Shown: positions 42,231 to 50,899 of the stretch, piece by piece
How the letters are laid out: every line of letters begins with the position of its first letter
Numbering within the stretch: the first letter of the stretch is position 1
Assembly: GCF_001402915.1 (NCBI RefSeq)
Contig: NZ_CP012945.1
Span: forward strand, 1,961,501 to 2,025,500
Source of the DNA: Devosia sp. A16
GTDB taxonomy: Bacteria; Pseudomonadota; Alphaproteobacteria; Rhizobiales; Devosiaceae
Direction: 5' to 3'
Length of the DNA: 64,000 nucleotides
Notes under the pieces: model-generated
The model's input: the letters and a program-made list of their open reading frames with translations, nothing else
What the model was told of the DNA's origin: nothing
Databases searched by the model: none
Made by a program: the position numbers and the translations under genes

Positions 42231-43625
42231 CTAGGCCTCGGGCAGCGCCAGCGGCCCGCCCTGCGGCTTTTCCGGCTCGGGCGGAGCCGCCGGTGCAGTG
42301 CCCTCGGGCAGCGCCGGGGTGCTGGCGCTGGTGCGGGTGGCGACGGCGCTGGTCGGCACCCGCCACTCGAAGGCATCGAGCTTGCCGGTGACCGGCGACA
42401 GCGGCTCCCACTCCTCGGCGGTGATGCCGTCGGCGGTCCACACCGGATCGCGCGGCGCCCGCACCGCCCGGTTGAGCCAGTCGCGCGCCTTGCCCTTGTC
42501 GCCGGACTGGCCTTCCTCGATCTCCGCCATCAGCAGGCAGACCGCCTGCGAAGGGTTGGCGTTGGAGTAGCCGGCCAGCGCCTGCCGCGCCCCGACCCAG
42601 TCGAACGCGTCGATCGAGGCCCGCGCCAGCACCAGGGCGCTGGCCTTGTTGGGCGGCGGCGTATCGATCAGCTCCCGGATGCGCTTCAGCCGATCGACGG
42701 CGGAAACGCCAGGCACCGAGTTGGCGAACAGCGTCGCGACATCGGGATGCGAGGTGGCCCGCCACACCCGGCGCAACAGGCTCATCGCCCGCCGCGCTTC
42801 GTTGCGGTTGGAGTAGATGCGTGCCGCGATCAGCGCCGCCGGCACGAAATCCGGCACCAGCTTCAGGGCGGCCAGTGCATGTTCGAGCGCCGCATGCGGG
42901 TCGGTGCCCTCGGCGAGTTGCGCCCGCGCCGTCTCGACCACCGCCTGGCGACGGCGCTTGCGGGTCTTTTCCTCGCGCGTCACCGCCTGCTCGTCGGCGA
43001 TCATCCGGTAGGCGTCGTCCCAGCGGCCATTGCGGGTCAGATCGTCGAACACCGCCTCGCGCGCCCATGGTGCCTGCGGCGAAATGTCGATGGCCTTCTG
43101 CGCGAAGGTCAGCGCCGCGTCGGGCCGGCCCTGCTGGCGCGCCTGGTCGTAGAGACCGGAGAGCGCGGCGAGCGCAGTCTTGCGGTTGGTGATCAGCGCC
43201 CGGTAGTGCTCGCGCGCCGAATGCATGTCGCCGAGCGCCAGGTCGGCCCGCGCTTCGAGCAGTTGCGCCGCGGCATTGCGCGGCAGGTTGCCGCGCGCCT
43301 CGCGCGCCAGCTGCCTCGCCCGGTTGGCATCTCCGGCCTGCAGCGCGATGAAGCCATCCGACAGCGCCATATAGCCGGCATCCTTGCGCCGCTCGCGCGA
43401 TTGCCGCGCAATGTAATAGGGCGCCGCGATGATGCGTTTGACGATGCCCCAGAGGAGGATGATCAGCACCACCCCGGCCACCGCCAGAAAGGCGGCGACG
43501 CCCAGTCGCGGCTGCATGCGGAAATCGAGCACCTCGATGGTGAGCGTCCCCGGCAGCCCGATCAGCCAGGCGATGCCGGCGGTGACCAGCAGGCTGACGA
43601 TCAGCCAGTAGGCGAGACGGATCAC
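42231..43625 (-). CDS. hemY: HemY domain protein
   Basis: The 464-residue inner-membrane protein has two N-terminal helices (about 5-25 and 42-62). A cytoplasmic/periplasmic TPR-rich HemY region follows (about 80-370) and a Pro/Ala-rich tail. In proteobacteria HemY of this type sits in the heme operon and is thought to organise late heme synthesis; it is not a protoporphyrinogen oxidase. It starts with GTG overlapping the stop of the preceding gene by four bases, so the two are coupled. It is the last gene of hemC-hemD-COG4223-hemY. Confidence 0.9.
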   Translation of the reverse strand: MIRLAYWLIVSLLVTAGIAWLIGLPGTLTIEVLDFRMQPRLGVAAFLAVAGVVLIILLWGIVKRIIAAPYYIARQSRERRKDAGYMALSDGFIALQAGDANRARQLAREARGNLPRNAAAQLLEARADLALGDMHSAREHYRALITNRKTALAALSGLYDQARQQGRPDAALTFAQKAIDISPQAPWAREAVFDDLTRNGRWDDAYRMIADEQAVTREEKTRKRRRQAVVETARAQLAEGTDPHAALEHALAALKLVPDFVPAALIAARIYSNRNEARRAMSLLRRVWRATSHPDVATLFANSVPGVSAVDRLKRIRELIDTPPPNKASALVLARASIDAFDWVGARQALAGYSNANPSQAVCLLMAEIEEGQSGDKGKARDWLNRAVRAPRDPVWTADGITAEEWEPLSPVTGKLDAFEWRVPTSAVATRTSASTPALPEGTAPAAPPEPEKPQGGPLALPEA

Positions 43626-44905
43626 GGCGTCGCCTCCGCCGTCGGCGCCAGCGCCCGGCTACGCAGCGTGGTGACGAAATCTTCGGCCGCCGCGAGCTTC
43701 GTGATATCGGCTCCGACAGAGCCGGCGCCGGCTTGCATGGCCGGCGGCAATTGCGCCAGCAGTTCCGCCGCCGCCTTGAAGTCGTGCCGGCCGACCGCGG
43801 CTTCGAGCCGCGACACGATCGCCTCGGGCGTATCCCCCGCCACCTCGCCTACCGGCCGCAGGGCCAAGAGGCCCTTCATCCATTCGAGCGCGTCTTCGCC
43901 CATGTCGCCGGTGCTGACGGCGGCGCGTCCGGCCAGCACGTTCGGTACCGCAGCGGTGAACTGCGCCACCACGGCGTCGGGCCGCGGCAGGCCCTCCGCT
44001 GCTGCCGCCTCCACTGGGCCGGGCACGGCGAGGTCGGGCAGCAACGCCTTGAGGCTCGTCAGCTCGGCGGCGAACGGCCGGCCGTTGGCGATGGCGGTTT
44101 CGAGCCCGGACACCACCAGCGGCAGCCGCACGGCGGGACCGATCTCGGCCGCTCCCAAGGTCTGGTTCTGCGTCGAGATGGCGGTCTGAGTGGCTGACAC
44201 ATCACCCTTGAGGCCGCTGATGGCGCTGTCGGTGGCCGCCACCCGCTGGTCGAGCGCCGTCACCTGGGTACGCAGTTCGGCGATTCCGGCCTCGATGCTG
44301 CTGATGGTCTGGGCCAGCGCTGCCGCATCGGCCGACGAGGCGCCGGCGCCGATTGCCGTCACGCGGTCCTCCAGCGCCTTCAACTGGGTTTCGAGCGGCG
44401 CCAGGTCGACCGGCGCGGCTGCCGCCGGCACCGCGGCGATGGCCTCACGCACCTCGGTCAGCCCGCCGTCGAGCTGCGCAATGGTCGCATCGAGGCTGAC
44501 CTGCGTGCGCTTGCTCTGCTCTTCGATGGCGGCGAGCCGCGTCTCGATCTCGTTGAGGCTGCTGTCGGTGGCATCGAGACGCGCGGCGGGGTCGGCGATC
44601 ACCGGACGCTGGTTCGGCAATGGCAGCCAGTTGCCGAGGCCATAGACGAGGCCGGCCCCCAGCAGCCCACCGGCCACCGCAGCGATCGAGATGGCGCTCC
44701 ATGGCATGGCGAGGCGCGCCTGCGGTCTTGGCGGCGGCGTTGGGCGTACCGGCTCTTCAGCCGCGGCGGGGGTTTCCGCCGCTGCCGCTTCCGCAGCTTC
44801 GGCCGCCTTGCCGCCGGCAGTCGTCGCGGCGGCCGGCTTGTCGGCTTCCCGCGCCGTGAGCTCGATGACCGGCGGTTTGACGGGCCCCGACTTGCGTTCA
44901 GCCAT
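43622..44905 (-). CDS. COG4223 mitofilin-like protein (alphaproteobacterial Mic60 homologue)
   Basis: The 427-residue protein has a disordered Pro/Ala/Glu-rich cytoplasmic start (1-65), one membrane helix (about 70-92) and a long coiled coil (about 105-230 with repeated LDATDSS, LETQLKALEDRV, LRTQVTALDQRV). A C-terminal helical domain (about 265-420) corresponds to the mitofilin signature region. Alphaproteobacterial Mic60, the relative of the mitochondrial cristae protein, is known to sit in the heme operon exactly like this. A role in shaping or contacting the envelope is therefore inferred. It overlaps hemY by four bases and follows hemD by 21 bp. Confidence 0.85.
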   Translation of the reverse strand: MAERKSGPVKPPVIELTAREADKPAAATTAGGKAAEAAEAAAAETPAAAEEPVRPTPPPRPQARLAMPWSAISIAAVAGGLLGAGLVYGLGNWLPLPNQRPVIADPAARLDATDSSLNEIETRLAAIEEQSKRTQVSLDATIAQLDGGLTEVREAIAAVPAAAAPVDLAPLETQLKALEDRVTAIGAGASSADAAALAQTISSIEAGIAELRTQVTALDQRVAATDSAISGLKGDVSATQTAISTQNQTLGAAEIGPAVRLPLVVSGLETAIANGRPFAAELTSLKALLPDLAVPGPVEAAAAEGLPRPDAVVAQFTAAVPNVLAGRAAVSTGDMGEDALEWMKGLLALRPVGEVAGDTPEAIVSRLEAAVGRHDFKAAAELLAQLPPAMQAGAGSVGADITKLAAAEDFVTTLRSRALAPTAEATP

Positions 44906-44926
44906 GCGGCACTTCCTTGCTTGTCT

Positions 44927-45649
44927 TCATGGGTTTTGGTCGCGGGCGAACGACAAGGCAAGTCCCATCATTGCCTCCTCGCTGGGATGATCGGCGAGCC
45001 CGACCCGCACGAAATGGGCATCGAGCAGCGGCGCGGCAACCGCCTCGGACAGGCAAAGCACGCCCAGCCGCGTCCGCACCTGCCGCTCCAACCCGCGTTC
45101 CACCAGCCGCACGAAGGTCTGTGCGGTCCGCTTGGAATAGAACAAGGCCGCTTCGATCTCGCCGGCGTTGAGCCGATCGATGACGCCTTTTGGCAGCTCC
45201 ATTACCGGGTTCATCGCATAGACCTCGGCGGTGATCACCATGCGCCCGAACGGCGCCAGCGATTTTCCGAGGTCCGCCGACATGTCGCGCGCCGCCGGAT
45301 AGAAAATCGGACCGGATAGCGGGGCGTGCGCCAGCAGTTCGACCAGGTCGGCAAAGTCGCCATCGGCGCTGGTCACCTGCGCAAAGCCCAGCTCCCGCGC
45401 CAGCGCCGCGGTGCGGTTGCCGACGGAATAGACCGGGAGTGACCGATAGCGGTCGAGGACGCCGCGCTCATCGAGGGCCCGCAGCGCGTTGGCGCTGGTC
45501 AGCACCAGGGCAGCAAACCCCTTCGGCTCGGGCAGGCTCACCTCCAGCGTCTGGTGCCTGAGCAACGGACACGGCACGCCCTCGATCCCGAGCGCACCGA
45601 GCCTTGCGGCGGTATCGCTCGCGTCGGGGTCCGGCCGGGTCACGAGCAT
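44927..45649 (-). CDS. hemD: Uroporphyrinogen-III synthase (HemD)
   Basis: Closes and inverts ring D of hydroxymethylbilane to form uroporphyrinogen III. The 240-residue protein has low sequence conservation, as usual. It shows the N-terminal MLVTRPDPDASDTAARL, the segment ALVLTSANALRAL and the C-terminal ALFYSKRTAQTFVRLVE. ATG at 45649 lies 13 bp after the hemC stop; the longer reading overlaps hemC and has no family match. Confidence 0.9.
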   Translation of the reverse strand: MLVTRPDPDASDTAARLGALGIEGVPCPLLRHQTLEVSLPEPKGFAALVLTSANALRALDERGVLDRYRSLPVYSVGNRTAALARELGFAQVTSADGDFADLVELLAHAPLSGPIFYPAARDMSADLGKSLAPFGRMVITAEVYAMNPVMELPKGVIDRLNAGEIEAALFYSKRTAQTFVRLVERGLERQVRTRLGVLCLSEAVAAPLLDAHFVRVGLADHPSEEAMMGLALSFARDQNP

Positions 45650-45662
45650 TTTCAAGTCGAGT

Positions 45663-46598
45663 CTATCCTTTGAACTGCCGCTGGAATTCCGGCCCTGCCT
45701 GCTCCAACAACCTCGCACCCAGTTGCGTTCCGAGTTTGGCGGCGTCGGCAGCCGCGCCTTCAACCGCATCGCGGTAGAACTCGCGACCGTCGGGACTGAG
45801 GATCTCGGCGGTCAACCTGCACCAAACCCCATTCAATTCGGTAAACGCGCCGATCGGGGTTCGACACGAACCGTCGAGAGTGGCGAGCAGCGCCCGCTCG
45901 GCCGCGATGGTGGTGGAAGTCGGTCCATGGTTCAGCACCCCCACCAGTTCGGCGGTGCGGCTGTCGGCTTCCCGGATTTCGATGCCGATGGCGCCCTGTG
46001 CCGGTGCCGGCAGAAATTCGAGCGGGTCGAGATAGGCGGTGATCCTGTCCTGTTTGCCGAGCCGGTTGAGCCCGGCCACCGCCAGCAGCGTCGCGTCGGC
46101 CACCCCGGCCTGGAGCTTGTTGAGCCGCGTGTCGACATTGCCGCGGAACTGCACCACCTCGAGATCGGGCCGCACCCGCAGCATCTGCGCGGCGCGCCGG
46201 ATCGAGGAGGAGCCGAGCCTCGCCCCCTCGGGCAGGGCATCGACGTCGGCGTAGTTCAGCGACACGAATGCGTCGCGCACGTCCTCGCGCTCGAGGAATG
46301 CCGCCAGCACCATGCCGTCGGGCAGGAACGAGGCGAGGTCCTTGCTGGAGTGGACGCCCAGGTCGATCTCGTCGGCGGCCAGCGCCGCCTCGATCTCGCG
46401 CGAGAACAGTCCCTTGCCGCCCGCTTCGCTCAGCGGTCGATCGGTAAGCCTGTCACCGCTGGTGGTGATGACGCGGATCTCGATACGCTCCGCCGGTACG
46501 CCGTGCGCCTCGGCCAACAGCCGCTGCGTCAGCTGCGCCTGGGCCAGCGCCAGCATGGAGCCCCGGGTTCCGATGCGGAGGAACGGCGCCGATTGCAT
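45663..46598 (-). CDS. hemC: Porphobilinogen deaminase (hydroxymethylbilane synthase, HemC)
   Basis: Joins four porphobilinogen units into hydroxymethylbilane. The 311-residue enzyme has the catalytic Asp87 in GVHSSKDL, the arginine-rich substrate site [10 protein letters not shown], and Cys245 in [11 protein letters not shown], which carries the dipyrromethane cofactor. It is the first gene of the heme operon and is divergent from tsaD (70 bp apart). A TACAAT box lies about 15 bp upstream on the minus strand, though no good -35 is seen. Confidence 0.96.
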   Translation of the reverse strand: MQSAPFLRIGTRGSMLALAQAQLTQRLLAEAHGVPAERIEIRVITTSGDRLTDRPLSEAGGKGLFSREIEAALAADEIDLGVHSSKDLASFLPDGMVLAAFLEREDVRDAFVSLNYADVDALPEGARLGSSSIRRAAQMLRVRPDLEVVQFRGNVDTRLNKLQAGVADATLLAVAGLNRLGKQDRITAYLDPLEFLPAPAQGAIGIEIREADSRTAELVGVLNHGPTSTTIAAERALLATLDGSCRTPIGAFTELNGVWCRLTAEILSPDGREFYRDAVEGAAADAAKLGTQLGARLLEQAGPEFQRQFKG

Positions 46599-46668
46599 TT
46601 CAGTTCATACCTATTGTAGGCCAAAGCCGGGCTGGGCTTACCCCTTGGAGAGGGTGCGGACAAGTTTG

Positions 46669-47727
46669 ATGAGAGTGCTCGGCATCGAAACCAGCTGCGA
46701 CGAAACCGCCGCCTCCATCGTCGAGCGTGGCGCCGACGGCCGCGCGACCATTCTTTCGAACATCGTGCGCAGCCAGCTCGAAGAGCATGCGCCCTATGGC
46801 GGCGTGGTGCCCGAACTGGCGGCGCGCGCCCATGTCAGCCACCTCGACCACATCATCGAACGCGCCGCCCGGAGCGCCGGAGTGCAGCTCAGCGAGATCG
46901 ATGCCGTCGCCGCCACGGCCGGGCCCGGGCTGATCGGCGGGGTGCTGGTCGGGCTCACCACCGCCAAGGCGATCGCCGCGGCGTTGGGCAAGCCGCTGAT
47001 CGCGGTCAACCACCTGGAAGCGCACGCGCTTACCGCCCGGCTGACCGACGGCATCGCCTTTCCCTACCTGATGCTGCTGGTCTCGGGCGGGCACAGCCAG
47101 TTCGTGCTGGTGCGCGGCGTGGGCGACTACGAGCGCTGGGGCACCACCATCGACGACGCGCTGGGCGAGGCCTTCGACAAGGTGGCGAAGCTCCTCGGGC
47201 TGGGCAGTCCGGGCGGACCGGAAGTCGAGAAGCTGTCGGCAAGGGGCGATCCACGGCGCTTCAACTTCCCAAGGCCGCTGCTCAAGGAAGATCGGCTGGA
47301 TTTCTCGTTCTCCGGCCTCAAGACGGCGGTGCGGCTTGCCGCCGAACAGCAGGCGCCGCTGACCGACCAGGATGTCGCCGACATCTGCGCCAGCTTCCAG
47401 CGCACCGTGGCCGAGATCGTCGCGGTTCGCGCCCGCTCGGCCCTCGCGCGCTACGCCGCCGAGCTCCCGGACCAGCCGCAGCGACTGGTGGTCGCGGGCG
47501 GAGTTGCCGCCAACAAGGCGATCGGCGCGGCGCTGCGCGAGGCCGCCGACAAGGCCGGCGCCACGCTGATCGTTCCCCCGATCCCGCTCTGCACCGACAA
47601 CGGCGCCATGGTGGCCTGGGCCGGGGCCGAGCGGCTGGCGCTCGGCGCTGCCGACCCGCTCGACGTCTCCGCCAGGGCGCGCTGGCCGCTCGACAGCGCC
47701 GATATGGGGCTCGGCCATGGCGCTTGA
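46669..47727 (+). CDS. tsaD: tRNA N6-adenosine threonylcarbamoyltransferase (TsaD)
   Basis: Transfers the threonylcarbamoyl group to A37 of ANN-decoding tRNAs, with TsaB and TsaE. The 352-residue protein starts [16 protein letters not shown]. It has the metal-binding motif NHLEAH (HxxxH) and the ATPase-fold segments [12 protein letters not shown] and [16 protein letters not shown] at 46669 matches the family start; the upstream in-frame region belongs to hemC. It overlaps gpsA by 11 bp. Confidence 0.96.
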   Translation: MRVLGIETSCDETAASIVERGADGRATILSNIVRSQLEEHAPYGGVVPELAARAHVSHLDHIIERAARSAGVQLSEIDAVAATAGPGLIGGVLVGLTTAKAIAAALGKPLIAVNHLEAHALTARLTDGIAFPYLMLLVSGGHSQFVLVRGVGDYERWGTTIDDALGEAFDKVAKLLGLGSPGGPEVEKLSARGDPRRFNFPRPLLKEDRLDFSFSGLKTAVRLAAEQQAPLTDQDVADICASFQRTVAEIVAVRARSALARYAAELPDQPQRLVVAGGVAANKAIGAALREAADKAGATLIVPPIPLCTDNGAMVAWAGAERLALGAADPLDVSARARWPLDSADMGLGHGA

Positions 47728-48685
47728 ACGGATCGCCGTGGTCGGCGCCGGTGCCTGGGGCACCGCGCTGGCGCAGGCCGCCGCCATTGCCGGGCGGAGC
47801 GTCACCCTGGTCGGCCGCGATCCCGCCGTCATCGACGACATCAACCGCAATCACCGCAACAGCGCCCATCTCGGCCACCAGCTGCTGTCGGAACGGATCA
47901 GTGGGGCGCTCACGCTGCCCGACGCCGAACTCGTCATCCTGGCGGTGCCGGCGCAGGCGAGCCGTGCGGCGCTGCAACCGATCGCCGCCGGGCTGGCGCA
48001 CCTGCCGGTGGTGCTGACCGCCAAGGGGCTCGAGCATGGGACCCTGAAGCGGCAAAGCGAGGTGCTTGCCGACGTCTCGCCGACTGCCATCCCCTACGTG
48101 CTGAGCGGCCCGAGCTTTGCCGCCGATGTCGCCGCGGGCCGACCGACTGCCGTCACCCTCGCCGGCGACGATCCGGAACAGACTTCGGCCGTCGCCGCTG
48201 CGCTGGCCGGCCCGACCTTCCGGCTCTACGCCGCCGACGACCGGCTCGGCGTGGAGCTGGCCGGCGCGCTGAAGAATGTCTACGCCGTCGGCTGCGGCGC
48301 GGTCGATGGCGCCGGCCTCGGCGCCTCGGCGCGCGCGGCGCTGCTGGCGCGCGCCTTTGCCGAGCTCACGCGCCTCGTGGTCCGTATGGGCGGCAGCGCC
48401 TCGACCCTCACCGGCCTTGCCGGGCTTGGCGACCTGACCCTCAGCTGCACCTCCACGCAATCGCGCAACTACCGCTACGGCGTCAGCCTCGGGCGCGGCG
48501 AGCCGGCCGGCAGCGACCTCGCCGAGGGCGTGCTGACGGCGCCGGTTGCCCAGGCGCTGGCCGACCAAGTGCGCATCGACGCCCCGCTGATCGATGCGGT
48601 AAACCTGCTGATCGAGGGCAATAGCTCGATCACCGAAATCGTCGCCGGCCTCATGTCGCGGCCGCTCAAGAGGGAAGAAGACTGA
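47717..48685 (+). CDS. gpsA: NAD(P)H-dependent glycerol-3-phosphate dehydrogenase (GpsA)
   Basis: Reduces dihydroxyacetone phosphate to sn-glycerol 3-phosphate for phospholipid synthesis. The 322-residue enzyme has the N-terminal Rossmann motif [15 protein letters not shown], the signature [14 protein letters not shown], and the catalytic lysine region [13 protein letters not shown]. It overlaps tsaD by 11 bp and the next gene by one base, so the four genes from tsaD form a tight operon. Confidence 0.96.
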   Translation: MALERIAVVGAGAWGTALAQAAAIAGRSVTLVGRDPAVIDDINRNHRNSAHLGHQLLSERISGALTLPDAELVILAVPAQASRAALQPIAAGLAHLPVVLTAKGLEHGTLKRQSEVLADVSPTAIPYVLSGPSFAADVAAGRPTAVTLAGDDPEQTSAVAAALAGPTFRLYAADDRLGVELAGALKNVYAVGCGAVDGAGLGASARAALLARAFAELTRLVVRMGGSASTLTGLAGLGDLTLSCTSTQSRNYRYGVSLGRGEPAGSDLAEGVLTAPVAQALADQVRIDAPLIDAVNLLIEGNSSITEIVAGLMSRPLKREED

Positions 48686-48978
48686 TGCCGTTCTACTCGA
48701 TCATCGCCACCGACAAGCCCAACGGCCTCGAGCACCGTATGGCGGTCCGCCCCGAGCACCTCAAGCACCTCGACAATCTGGGCGACAAGCTGGTGATCGC
48801 AGGCCCGTTCCAGACCGAGGAAGGCAAGGCCACCGGCAGCTTCATGGTCATCGAAGCCCCCGACCTCGCCGCGGCGACCAGCCTCTACGAACAGGACCCG
48901 TTCATCAAGCAGGGCGTGTTCGAGAGCTACAAGATCAGCCGCTGGGCGCTGACCATCAACAAGAGCGCGGGACGCTGA
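48685..48978 (+). CDS. YciI-family protein
   Basis: The 97-residue protein is a dimeric ferredoxin-like alpha/beta domain of the YciI family. It shows the conserved His in RPEHLKHLDNLGDKLVIAGPF and the Asp in YEQDPFIKQGVFESYKI. These residues form a putative active site; no reaction is established for most members. Its ATG shares a base with the gpsA stop. Confidence 0.88.
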   Translation: MPFYSIIATDKPNGLEHRMAVRPEHLKHLDNLGDKLVIAGPFQTEEGKATGSFMVIEAPDLAAATSLYEQDPFIKQGVFESYKISRWALTINKSAGR

Positions 48979-48980
48979 CC

Positions 48981-49406
48981 ATGGCCTACTGGCTGATGAA
49001 ATCGGAGCCCAACGTTAACTCCTACGATGACGTGGTGAACCGCGGGGTTCCCGAGGAGTGGCACGGCGTGCGCAACTACACCGCACGCAACAACATGAAG
49101 GCGATGCAGCTCGGCGACGAGGCGTTCTTCTACCACTCCAACATCGGCAAGGAGATCGTCGGCATCATCAAGGTGGTGGCGCTGGCCCACCCCGATTCCA
49201 CCGCCGAGCCGAACGAGAATGGAAAGATCGTCTGGGAGTGCGTCGACGTGCTGCCGGTCAAGAAGCTGCCCAGGCCGGTGACGCTAGAGACCATCAAGAA
49301 GACCCCCGAGCTCGCCGATATGGCGCTGGTGAAGCTCTCCCGCCTGTCGGTCTCCCCGGTGACCGAGGCGGAATGGAAGCTGATCTGCAAGATGGGTGGC
49401 CTCTGA
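48981..49406 (+). CDS. EVE domain protein (modified-base-binding fold)
   Basis: The 141-residue protein is an EVE domain along its full length. It starts AYWLMKSEPNVNSYDDV, then WHGVRNYTARNNMKAMQLGDEAFFYHSN and later VTEAEWKLICKMGGL. EVE domains are PUA-like and are thought to read modified bases in DNA or RNA. It lies two bases after the YciI gene, at the end of an operon that starts with the tRNA modification gene tsaD. Confidence 0.92.
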   Translation: MAYWLMKSEPNVNSYDDVVNRGVPEEWHGVRNYTARNNMKAMQLGDEAFFYHSNIGKEIVGIIKVVALAHPDSTAEPNENGKIVWECVDVLPVKKLPRPVTLETIKKTPELADMALVKLSRLSVSPVTEAEWKLICKMGGL

Positions 49407-49467
49407 GCCGCTGAAACACCGGTTTGGACGCCTCGCCCGACCTCCCCAACGCGGGCAAATAGCCTTA

Positions 49468-49505
49468 CTCTCCCCCTGCCGCAGCCGCGGCTTTCGGGGG
49501 GAGAG
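49468..49505 (+). promoter_or_regulatory. Long hairpin covering the ribosome site of the DUF1761 gene
   Basis: CTCTCCCCC (49468-49476) pairs perfectly with GGGGGAGAG (49497-49505). Inside, GCCGC (49478-49482) pairs with GCGGC (49487-49491). The GGAGAG in the right arm is the ribosome site of the gene starting at 49509. The hairpin should therefore limit translation unless opened. Confidence 0.5.
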
Positions 49506-49508
49506 ATC

Positions 49509-49928
49509 ATGCATTTCGACGTCAACTGGCTGGCCGTCATCGTCGCCACCATCGCCGGCTTCGCCGTCGGCGCCGGCTGGTACACCGCGCTGGGCAAGCA
49601 GTGGATGGCCGCGCTCGGCAAGACCCGCGAACAACTCGGCACCGGACCCGCGCCCTTCATCATCGGCTTCATCACCGAACTGGTGATGGCCTATTTCATG
49701 GCCGTGGTCATCCAGGCCCTGTTCGGCAGCGTCACGGTGTGGAACGGCATCCTCGCTGGCGCCCACATGTGGGTAGGTTTCGTCATCACCACGATGATCC
49801 TCAACCACCGCTACCAGGGGGCGCCCTGGAAGCTGACGCTGATCGACGGCGGACACCTGCTGGTGGTGCTGGTCGTGCAGGGCATCGTCATCGGCCTCTT
49901 CGGTGGCGGGGCAGTGCCGGCGGCCTAG
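49509..49928 (+). CDS. DUF1761 membrane protein
   Basis: The 139-residue protein has four hydrophobic helices (about 7-27, 50-71, 76-98, 112-130). Helix 1 shows the family pattern NWLAVIVATIAGFAVGAGWYTALG with an aromatic/glycine-rich end. DUF1761 members are inner-membrane proteins without known function. The start follows GGAGAGATC; this ribosome site is inside a perfect hairpin. It converges with the vapC-like gene, and the stops touch. Confidence 0.88.
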   Translation: MHFDVNWLAVIVATIAGFAVGAGWYTALGKQWMAALGKTREQLGTGPAPFIIGFITELVMAYFMAVVIQALFGSVTVWNGILAGAHMWVGFVITTMILNHRYQGAPWKLTLIDGGHLLVVLVVQGIVIGLFGGGAVPAA

Positions 49929-50333
49929 CTAACTGACGAACGGGTTGACGATCCGCAGCCGGCCAGCGATCAGCTGGCCGTGCTGCATGTCTTCGGCATA
50001 GAGGGTGGTGCAGGCAGCCTCGAGGGCCGATGCGAGGATCGTCGCGTCGTAAACTTGGAAAGCATGGCGCTCCGCGAGGGCCAGCGCCTGTCGGTGCGTC
50101 TCCACGGTTAGCGGGTGCACCTGCAGCAGGCTGCAGAGCAAGTCCTCCACCTCGGAAATTTCGCCCCACTCCATGTGCATCTTCGAGCGAGCGACGTTCG
50201 CGAACTCGTTGAGCACCTGAACGCTGATCGTCCCGCCTGCCTCCACAATCTCGGCAGCCCGGCCAAAACGCGCCGGGTCCTGAACTGCGAAGTAGACGAG
50301 GATGTTGGTGTCGAGGAAGCTAACGCCTGGCAT
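49929..50333 (-). CDS. vapC: VapC-like PIN-domain toxin
   Basis: The 134-residue PIN protein has the acidic catalytic residues Asp8 (SFLDTNILVYF), Glu in VLNEFANV, and Asp in VYDATILASALEA and LYAEDMQHG. Such proteins cleave RNA and are held inactive by the cognate antitoxin. ATG at 50333 was chosen because it overlaps the antitoxin gene by 14 bp, the usual arrangement; a longer reading adds six residues. Confidence 0.88.
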   Translation of the reverse strand: MPGVSFLDTNILVYFAVQDPARFGRAAEIVEAGGTISVQVLNEFANVARSKMHMEWGEISEVEDLLCSLLQVHPLTVETHRQALALAERHAFQVYDATILASALEAACTTLYAEDMQHGQLIAGRLRIVNPFVS

Positions 50334-50556
50334 TCGCTTCTTCGCGATCAAACCGGTAGTCCGCCGGCAGCCGCCCTTTCATCAACTCCCTCAGCCGTTC
50401 GATGCGTTCGCGGCGCGAGGCAAGGCGGAGCAGTTCGATCCCGTTGGTTTCGGAGGGCTGAAGGTCAACCTCGTCACCCTCCTTCAGGCCGAGTCTGCTG
50501 GCCACGTCCGTTGGGATGCGTACCGCGAGGCTGTTTCCCCATTTCGAGACCTTCAT
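50320..50556 (-). CDS. vapB: AbrB/MazE-type antitoxin
   Basis: The 78-residue protein has an N-terminal AbrB/SpoVT swapped-hairpin DNA-binding domain (MKVSKWGNSLAVRIPTDVASRLGLKEGDEVDL). A basic C-terminal tail probably wraps the toxin. It precedes and overlaps the PIN toxin gene. Just upstream lies a near-perfect palindrome that it is expected to bind for autoregulation. Confidence 0.9.
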   Translation of the reverse strand: MKVSKWGNSLAVRIPTDVASRLGLKEGDEVDLQPSETNGIELLRLASRRERIERLRELMKGRLPADYRFDREEANARR

Positions 50557-50566
50557 TTGACCACTC

Positions 50567-50597
50567 CATGATATACATCGCCAAGACGTATATCATG
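50567..50597. promoter_or_regulatory. Operator-like palindrome of the VapBC-like pair
   Basis: CATGATATAC (50567-50576) and GTATATCATG (50588-50597) are perfect 10-bp inverted arms around 11 bases. The AT-rich arms stand out from the surrounding GC-rich DNA and lie 11 bp before the antitoxin start, so the site likely overlaps the promoter. The AbrB-type antitoxin is the probable ligand. Confidence 0.6.
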
Positions 50598-50611
50598 CCG
50601 AAGCGACGAGT

Positions 50612-50803
50612 TCAAAAGTCCGCCGTGAGGCCCTTGATTTCCCAGTCGCCGTAGCGGGCCGGATCGAGCCCGCCGCGGCCGCCTTTCTCGCGTTTGCCGG
50701 CGGCGGCCTTCTCGTCGATTTCGGCGCGGCGGGCCGCCGCTTCGTCGAGGGCCCGCTGCGCCGCGGGGCTGACGGGAGGCCTGGCTTGTGGCGTTTCGTC
50801 CAT
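50612..50803 (-). CDS. DUF1674 protein (SdhAF4-like succinate dehydrogenase assembly factor)
   Basis: The 63-residue protein ends in the family signature [19 protein letters not shown]. In mitochondria, relatives (SdhAF4/Sdh8) bind free flavinylated SdhA and help assemble complex II, so an equivalent role is inferred. The N-terminal half is a charged Ala/Glu/Arg-rich helix. It is divergent from htpX, with a 96-bp shared region. Confidence 0.88.
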   Translation of the reverse strand: MDETPQARPPVSPAAQRALDEAAARRAEIDEKAAAGKREKGGRGGLDPARYGDWEIKGLTADF

Positions 50804-50827
50804 CGGATTACCGTTTCAACGAGGGTC

Positions 50828-50856
50828 CTTGTGGGGAACCCCACGCCTTCCCATGT
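50828..50856 (+). promoter_or_regulatory. Candidate heat-shock (sigma-32/RpoH) promoter of htpX
   Basis: CTTGTGG (50828-50834) and TCCCATGT (50849-50856) are 14 bp apart. The enterobacterial sigma-32 consensus is CTTGAAA, 13-15 bp, CCCCATNT, so seven of eight -10 bases match. The expected transcript would start about 37 bp before htpX, a heat-shock gene in many bacteria. A GTGGGG-AA-CCCCAC hairpin lies within the promoter. Confidence 0.5.
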
Positions 50857-50899
50857 ACTTTTCAGTTCAGACGCTCACGAGGTACAAGACTTAACGGCA

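Noticed and set aside
42204-44189. Open frame of 661 codons opposite hemY and the COG4223 gene
   Set aside because: Spans two real genes on the opposite strand, including their junction, and shows only shadow-type composition.
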